Positions 1-8,500 of a stretch of DNA of 64,000 nt are shown here, one piece after another. Position 1 is the first letter of the stretch; the number at the start of each line of letters is the position of its first letter. This DNA comes from Melampsora larici-populina 98AG31 (lineage: Eukaryota > Basidiomycota > Pucciniomycetes > Pucciniales > Melampsoraceae): the NCBI RefSeq assembly GCF_000204055.1, contig NW_006768800.1, forward strand, positions 227,241 to 291,240, in the 5' to 3' direction. Both the position numbers and the translations under genes were made by a program. Below the pieces are notes generated by a model, which saw only the letters and a list, made by a program, of their open reading frames with translations, had not been told where the DNA came from and searched no databases.

Positions 1-423
1 GATTGATAAGCCCAGGGATGTACCAGCCCAGGAGAAGCAAGATAAGAGCTAAGAAAATGTCATGAATGTAATGGATAGCGTTAGATTCTTCTCGGGAACC
101 TTAAAATTGAAATTCGGGTAGCAAGAGCGACTGTAGAACAAGGCCTGACCGATATGAAGTAGCGGGCGAAGCCAGACGGGCCGTGGAGGAGGAGACGCTG
201 GGCTTCATTGGCAGAACGATGATGAATATCGAAGGTGAATTTCTCGAACAAGGACCATCGTGGATCAAGCTTACTTTCTCGGCGAAGACTCAATGGATCG
301 CGACTTGATATCAGTTATCGGAGTGGTTTGATTTTCGGTGGCCAGGGCCGATTCGTTGGCAACAGCTGATGGGCCTTTCTCCAAGTCGTCGGAGGGGAAA
401 CTGGTAAGTTCAGCAGAAGGCAT
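1..423 (-). CDS. possible 5' part of an unrecognised gene, cut by the window edge
   Basis: An ATG on the minus strand at 423 opens a frame beginning MPSAELTSF that runs about 49 codons to a good donor (GTAAGC, 274-269). Further left, in another frame near the edge, is a hydrophobic stretch ending in the residues YIPGLIN, which resembles a membrane segment. I could not join the two with consistent splice phases, so the exon structure is unresolved. The product is not recognised. The 2.1 kb to the right would be a shared divergent promoter region with the channel gene at 2534. Confidence 0.25.
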
Positions 424-2533
424 GATGACGACCTCTGACTTATTTTCTTAGCTTGCAGGATGAAAGTGAACCAAGTGTAGAAATATGCAATGCTGTGATT
501 GCCGAAGATAAGCATATGTACATAACTTCACCAAGCGAAGGATAGACCGACCCACCTTGATTGGTCATAGGCCCCCAATTCAGAGAGTACTATGTATCTG
601 GAGATTGATTCAAGTCGTGACGATTATGGGATATCACTGTGCTGATGCGATCAGAGAAGGGGAGATAGGGGATCATGGAAGTAAACTACTTCCCTTATCG
701 TCTCAAACTCTACACCACCAATTCAATCAATCACACAGGAACCATGAAGATTTACTTACTTACCTGGAACACGGTTCACACCCTCTCTGCTGATTGCGAG
801 GTGCGAGAATCACGCTCCAGATTCTCTGCCCATCATTCGGCTCACTCTCGCTCACCTCGATTGGCTGCTTTGAGAAAGACGGCTATCAAAATCCTGAAGC
901 GTAAGTTACATAGCATCCCTGTCTGAGGGGTTTTGAGCTGAACAAGGGAGCGTGACCAAAACTCAAAACTTGAAACACTACGATCTATCGTCGACTTGAT
1001 CCAGCTTTCTCAGATCCTGCGCACAGCAAACATCTTCACGCAACTCCACACGCCGTGTTCTTTATTTTTCAAAAGGGTATATGTAAGCGTCTATAATCGC
1101 CCTATTCAGGGAATCCAAAGAGCAGCGCAGGTGAGCATCAGCAGGGCTGTGAAAACATCGTGACCAGCCGCGGGAAAGTCCCCTTATGGCAAAGGTGGAT
1201 TCACAACAATGATCATCCCACCAATCTCCATTGTACACTCTGTACACTCTAATAGTCAACACAAAGTGGTTTGATCACCACCCTCCTGGACAACATTGAC
1301 ATATATAAATATCAAAGCTGTTTGCAAGACTTTTCCACAAGTAAGCTTGTCATAACTGTTTGCTTACAGCATTCTTTAGGTTTTATTTCAATACAGTCTT
1401 ATTCCTGCTTCATTTTTGGCTTTGCACATGTGGCAAGATCATACAGTCGTTTTCAAAAAGCTTGCCGAAATTTGCCCGCAAAACTCGAGCAATTGGGCGG
1501 TGAATTAGCGGCAAGCTTTTTGAAAACGACTGTACATCATCCCAGCCAGCCAGCCTGTGTGCCATCATCCTATGCTGGGCATAAAAGCATGAAACCCCGA
1601 AGAAGTATTTCCGTCAGCAGTGCCGAGATCCAGGGTCGAAGTCTATCAAGTGTCCGCCCTGTGACAATGCGACTCGTCTGGCATCGTGTGCAAAGTGATG
1701 AAAACTGACATTTGTGACGATCACGATGTCACGCCCGCGGCGCGCGTATATGATCTCGTTCTCGTTTGATCAGTTGCTGAGTCGCGCGTAGCGAGCTATG
1801 ACCGGATTGCGAACGTTGAGAGGAGGCGTTGCAGCATGTTGGCAGTGGACGGCTCACCAGGATCGAGACAAGGGGTACATAGGCTATTCTGTAGGAAAAA
1901 GGAGGCCAGAGTTCCAGACTAAGGAAGGCGGTTTGAGTCAACTTCATCTGTCTGGATTAGTTGCAATGTGGCGATCTGCATTGATGCGACCAGATGCTTA
2001 ACCTTCATCGTGATGCTGAAACTGGTTGGTTTGACAATGGGCACTGCTGGGTGGTAGGATGCAAGGATCACTCAGTTTTGGAATCCGACCCCTGAGAGTC
2101 ATGGATAAGCGTAAAGCCGACGTGACCTACCACCGTCTCATCACACGAGCCAGTCTGCTTACCGATCGCTTCTGGTCTTCTCAGTTTTCTACATTTCACA
2201 CCATGATGTTGGCAGGTTCCGTCTGCTCGCTAAAAAGTTGCCTTCGCGGGTAAAGCTCCCTATCCAGCATGAATCCTCCATGAAGCTTCATGAAGGAGTG
2301 CGTATCTACAGGGCTGCACTTCATTGAACCCATTTTGTTTTCAACCCTTTTAATGAGCCTGCCCTGGTGCAATTTCATCAGTCCAACTCATTTTTTCAAA
2401 TCCTTTTCGGTTCAATCGTACTTCAGGTCCACCTACCCTAGTCACCTACTGCATACTTTCATAATTGATGTGACTGCCCATTCTATAGGCTGACACGATC
2501 AATCGAATAAAAATTAACACATAAGCATCGCAG
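424..2533. other. intergenic region, no gene recognised
   Basis: Only short overlapping frames without family features are seen on either strand. The region contains one small inverted-repeat element (1444-1532) and a short palindrome around 2282-2295. It presumably holds the promoter of the channel gene starting at 2534. Confidence 0.5.
1444..1532. mobile_element. 89-bp MITE, Tc1/mariner type
   Basis: Perfect 24-bp terminal inverted repeats (1444-1467 and 1509-1532, starting CAGTCGTTTTC) enclose only about 41 bp and are flanked on both sides by TA (1442-1443 and 1533-1534). CAGT ends with a TA duplication are characteristic of Tc1/mariner superfamily elements. The element is non-coding and could fold into one hairpin. 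Confidence 0.8.
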
Positions 2534-5500
2534 ATGCCTGTGTCCCCAGCAACCGGTCAAAACTCACTATCATCTCAGTCGCCGGAGTCAAGACGCCAAA
2601 ACATCTCTCCAAGCGATTCCGTTCGTTTGCCCTACAATACAGAGCATTTGCAGGAATACCAACCGAGTTTTTCTACCCAAACAATTTTCGATATGCCACC
2701 GCGACAAGCAGCCCTCTCTGGTTTCGAATATATCAATTTTGAGGATACAGCCAAAGAACCTGAAACCAGGGGCGAAACTGCACCCAAGGGAGCGTTTCCA
2801 AAATCGTCTGAAGGGGTTGTGACGGCACGGGACTTTACAACAATGACTCCTCCACATTCTAGCACTCCCACTTACCCTGACTCTGCATGCAAAAGAGAAT
2901 GTGACAATTGCATAAAGAGAAATAAGGTTCTACCTAGATGAAACTAGTGTTAGTGAAATCTACCGAAACAAACAAAAGAGAATGTGACAATAGAGAACAA
3001 CACAAGTTTAGGGAGAAACTATTGCTATTTATCTGAAACATGTTTCAGCTAGGCGTTACAAGAATAAGCTAACGAATAAGATGAAACCAGCCCGATCTAA
3101 CATTCCTAGATCTTCCACCTGGGCTAAACCGAAAACGGATGAGACTAGGCTGAATGCCAAGCCACCTACGGTGCCTAGCCACCTCAGCCGTAACACCCCC
3201 CCCTCAACCTTTAGAGGTTTATACCACCTAAGACATGCAGATATTATGCTTGTGGATTTGAAAGATAACATTACCAAGAGATTTAGTGAGAATGTCCGCC
3301 TTTTGATTGGGTCCGTCAATCCAAGTAATTTTTAAATTCCCGTCGAATATTTGTTCATTGACATAGTGAAATTCCCTAGCAACATGATGTGATCTTTTTG
3401 TCAAATGTAAATCTTGAGCTACTTTGATGGCGGCCGTATTATCGCATTTCAAAGTTGTAATAAAAGTTTTCTTGAAAATATCTTCTAATAAATTTTGAAT
3501 CCAGATTGATTCCCGTGCAGCTACTCCTAAAGCCATATACTCTGCATGACACGTTGATGTTGCTACACAACTCTGCCTTCTTGAGGCCCATGAAACTAAA
3601 TTACCAAATAAAAAAACTGCAAAACCATGAGTAGACCTAGAGAATTCACCCCCCCAGTTCGCATCACAAAAAGTAACCAAATCCGCATCCTGTTCCTTCT
3701 TCCTAAAATAAATACCCTCATTCTTCGTTCCACTAATGTACCTAAGTAGATGTTTCAACGCCAACCAATGTTTGTCGCCTGGTTTTGATGAAAAACGAGC
3801 AAGATAGTTAACAGAAAAAGAGATATCGGGTCGAGTTCCAATTGCAAGGTAAGAAAGGGAACCCAAAATCGAAAGATAAGATGAGGCGTTCACACCGATA
3901 GCGTCTTTGTCGGAGGTGTCCAATTGAAGATTTGCTATCATCGGAGTCGAAGTCTTCGAAGTAGTGAAACCAGTTGATTCTAGAACACTTGATGTTAATG
4001 TTGGTTGCGACAGAAAGATTCCGTCAGGTTTGTAGTCGATTTTGATACCAACGATTTGTTCCAAATTGTCGTTCCATGTAATTTGAAATGTTTTTAATAA
4101 TGATTCATGAATAAAATTTATGATGTCGATTGATGAGCCACAAATGACTCCATCATCCACATGAATCCATAGCAAGGCGATGTTGTTTTTGTAATGCAAG
4201 ACATACAAACTCTGGTCATTAATGCAATACTTACAACCCATACCTGCTAAAATCGAAGAAAAGTGCTTCCACCAACACCGTGCGGCTTGTTTAGTACCGT
4301 ACAGAGCTTTGCGTAGCAGAAGAACAAGATTTGGTTTTGATGTGAGGACTCCTTCAGCCGGCTTTACATATATAGTCTCGTCGATTGGACTATGTGGATA
4401 AGCTGCCACAACGTCGAAACCCCTGATATGCCATCCATGAAACACAGTGATTGAGAAAATTATCATTAGTGAGGTGAATTTGGCTGTCGGTGCGAAAGTT
4501 TCAGAAAAATCGAGTCCTTCGCGTTGAGTAAAACCCCTGACAACAAACCGAGATTTTCTTTTAGTGATGTTTCCATGCGCGTCTGTTTTTTCAGCAAAGA
4601 CCCATTTGCTTGATACAGTCTTCTGACCAGGAGGTAAAACAACTTCTTCCCATACTTTCAAACGAATAAGCATTTCCAATTCCTTCTTACAAGCATCCTT
4701 CCATTCCGTCGAATATTCACTATTCATTGCCTCCTGATAACTGCGAGGAAGACGTTGAGCAAACCCAGCAGCTTTCGCATGCAACAGATCGATATTGAGA
4801 TCCTGCTGTCGAACAGTTTCTGTAAAAAGACGATCTTCAAGGGAATAAGTGATAGAAAGAGATTCGAACAAGATTCGGAGTTCTTCATGATTTTCAATGG
4901 TGTCGTTGGAAGCAAGAATATGATTTAATGAAGATTCATCAAGATGAGTAGAAACAGGCTCCGGGAGAATCCGACTTGTAGCTTTCTCATCTAACCATCG
5001 CGCATGTGCCGAGTCGATAAATTCATTGTTGATAGGATTCCAGAATCTCCAACCCTTACTGGCATCAAGATAACCGACAAATCGACATTTAATTGCTCGG
5101 TCGTCCAGCTTCTTGCGTTTTTCAACAGGTACATGAACAAAAGCCCAACTTCCAAAGATCCGAAGATGATCGACTTGTGGAGAAAAACCAAACATTAGTT
5201 CGATAGGGGTTTTAGAGCCGGTGTTTGAATTCGGAGTTCTATTATGAAGATCAGTTGCTGTGATGATCGCAAAACCCCAAAATTTCTTTGGGAGACCTGA
5301 GTCTCGAAGAAGCACCCTCATACCACCTTGAACTGTTCGATTTGCACGCTCAATTGAACCGTTCTGCTCATGAAAATAAGGAAGCGAAGTTTGAATTTTG
5401 ATACCTTTCTCAGCAAAGTATGATTTCAATGCGTTGTTGACAAATTCACCACCACCATCAGTCCTCCAATGAATAACCTTCTTCCCAGTACGGCGTTCTG

Positions 5501-8500
5501 CTTCAGCTATGAAAATCTTGATTTGATTAGCTGCTTCATTCTTGGATTTTAATAAATAAGTCCTCATGAAAGTAGAATAGACGTCACGAATTTCCAAAGA
5601 ATATTCAGAACCTGATATGGTTTTGACTGGAAAAGGTCCACAAAGATCAGCTACCACAAGTTGAAGTGGTCCATCATAAGAAATTAAAGAAGGACCAATA
5701 GTCGAAGTTTTTGTTGATTTGGCGATTGCACAATCTTCACAAGCTACAGTTTTCGTCAGCTTTTCAGGCAATCCAACACAAGATTTTTCACGAACAAGCT
5801 TCAATAAAACTCTGTCATTAACATGACCGAGGCGGCGATGCCAAAGCATAAAATCGCCCAAAACAGCAGCAGTTTCAACAGGCTGCGAAAAGGCCTTTAA
5901 AATCCATTTTCTTCCTGACTTGATTGCTGTTAAGATTCTTGAACCACTCTTCCATAGTTCAATACCTTTTGATGAATTTCGAAAAGTAATACCATCCTCC
6001 TCCAGTTGAATACCAGAAAGAAGACTGTGGCGAAGATTCTCACAAAAATAGACGTTATTGACTTCTAAAAACTCATTAGAGTTTGTTACATTGCATATTC
6101 TAACACGACCAACACCAGTAATAAAAGAAGAAGAATTGTTATTGGCCATTCTAACTGGTAAGGGAGTAATGTTGCGGATAGAAATGAAAAGAGAGCGGTC
6201 ATTGAAAACGTGATGAGTTGCGCCAGTGTCGAAGATGATGGTAGAGGGAGTGATATCAGTGTCCAGTTGTGAAACCATTATATGACGGATATCCACACAC
6301 CCTGAGAAATCGATGTCCGCGAACTGAGGTTCAACAGTTCGTGCATCAGAAGTAGAAGCCACAGGAGTATTGCGCTTCTTGTCCTTAGCCTTGAGTACAG
6401 GACATTCCGGTTTAGTGTGACCGGTCTTCTTGCAATAATAACAACGTGGACCCTTCGCTTTGGGTGATCTTGAAATCGAAGTATTGAGTCCATCAGCAAC
6501 AGATATGTTGCCTCGACGATGAGCCACATCAGCTGCTCCAATAGCTCTGATCATTGATGATGAATTGACCGTAGCTCGAGGGTCGTTGATTATCATAGCC
6601 TCGAAAGTGTTCGTAATGTTGGGAAAGTCGTTAGGAACACCATTTAAAAGAATACCAGCGAAAATGTCTTCAGGAATTGACATGCCAGATCTTTCAAGTT
6701 TACGGCGGAGAGTCGAAGCAGATTGAATATGAGCATCCAAAGTAGTCGAAGATGGATCATACTTGATAGATATGAATTCATGAAGTAATGACATTCGACC
6801 CGCGAAAGTCTGACCCGAGAATTGACTTTTGAGCCAAGCATACCGAACCGATGGAATAGAAGAATGTTCCGTAAGACGTATAGCAACGCTTCGGTCAATA
6901 GTCCAGTGAAACAACCCATTGATACCGCGGGCAATATCTTCACGCCAGCCATCAACGGAAGGAATAGCTGCTGGATGGAGATAATCGATGCACCCAGTCA
7001 AGATTTCCAAGTAAGCCAGGATATCGGCATCCCAAACGTCGAAATTAGAACCGTCTGGTAAGAGTTCGACCAGACTTGCCAATTTTACTTGACAGTTGCG
7101 AGTTCTAACGATCCAAGAGTCCGGGTTTTCACTGCCGGTAATGGTGAAGACATTGGTAATAGTCTGATGGACGGTTTGGGGAGCGTTCGTGATTGACTGT
7201 TGCTGAAGGATCTGCTGTAAGTTCTGGGAATTGTTAACTCCAGCAGCAGGTGGTCCTTGAGTTCCAGCAACTTGCATTTCAGGTTCCATGGTCTCGGGGT
7301 CGAGCGGTTCGATGGTAGTCGCGTAAGGGTTTGAGGTAAGTTGTTGATTGTCAAGCGATGATTGATTGTCAGAAGAAGATTGATTGTTAAAAACGGTAGG
7401 TTCGGATTGCGCTGATTCGAAGGATATATCTGAGTCGTCTGGGACTCTAAAGCTCATAACCTATTGGGACGAAAGCAGTGGGAAGCAAACTAGATGAAAC
7501 TAGTGTTAGTGAAATCTACCGAAACAAACAAAAGAGAATGTGACAATTGCATAAAGAGAAATAAGGTTCTACCTAGATGAAACTAGTGTTAGTGAATCTA
7601 CCGAAACAAACAAAAGAGAATGTGACAATAGAGAACAACACAAGTTTAGGGAGAAACTATTGCTATTTATCTGAAACATGTTTCAGCTAGGCGTTACAAG
7701 AATAAGCTAACGAATAAGATGAAACCAGCCCGATCTAACATTCCTAGATCTTCCACCTGGGCTAAACCGAAAACGGATGAGACTAGGCTGAATGCCAAGC
7801 CACCTACGGTGCCTAGCCACCTCAGCCGTAACAGTGACGGCACGGGACTTTACAACAATGACTCCTCCACATTCTAGCACTCCCACTTACCCTGACTCTG
7901 CATGCACAGCCCACACAACATCAACACCTCATCTCAGCCCCTCGCACTCTGTTCGCGAAAAATATCTCGATACACCCCTCGATCAGGCCACGCGCGTTAA
8001 CCGTCTTGCTAACCGGCGTACCCAATATCATCGTATGGAAAGCACCCCTGAGATCAGTCAATCGTCTCGGCAAACCATCCGTTTCGCCGACGGCGATTTC
8101 ATCAAACCTAACAACGCCTTCGCTCGTTCATGGGTCTCGCTTTATGACTCCAACATTATTATCCGCTGGTTCTTTTTCATCACACCGGTACTTGTCTTGG
8201 TATGGATCCCAGGAATAATCGGTCTCACGCTCGACAAGAGCCATCTCGAGTTCAGTGCCAATCGCATTTCCACTTTCAAGCTTCTCTTTTCTCTGATACG
8301 TGTTTTTGAATGACTTGACAGCATATGGGGTGTAGAGCTGGTTTGGTGGTCAGCTTGGCTCTCAATTGCTTGGGGCGGGTGGTGGATTGGTCTTGCCATT
8401 GGGATCCTCACACCCAAGGTTTTCAAATATACCATTGGAGTGATTCTTCCCCCTGGATTTGTTGACAAATGGGTCGGTTATTTGACTCCGATGAAGAAAG

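Larger units (their letters stand above)
2892..7833 (-). mobile_element. Ty1/copia LTR retrotransposon, apparently intact coding region
   Basis: A 4,942-bp insertion in exon 1 of the MscS gene, bounded by a 73-bp direct repeat. Order on the minus strand: 5' LTR (about 7833-7465), primer-binding site overlapping the start codon (7462-7452), one gag-pol frame (7457-3228), polypurine tract (3205-3196), truncated 3' LTR (3195-2892). LTRs differ by one indel over about 303 aligned bases, so the insertion is recent. The 3' LTR lacks about 66 bp at its outer end compared with the 5' LTR. Confidence 0.9.

Noticed and set aside
1271..1708. 145-codon plus-strand frame
   Set aside because: It runs straight through the palindromic MITE at 1444-1532 and has no recognisable features.
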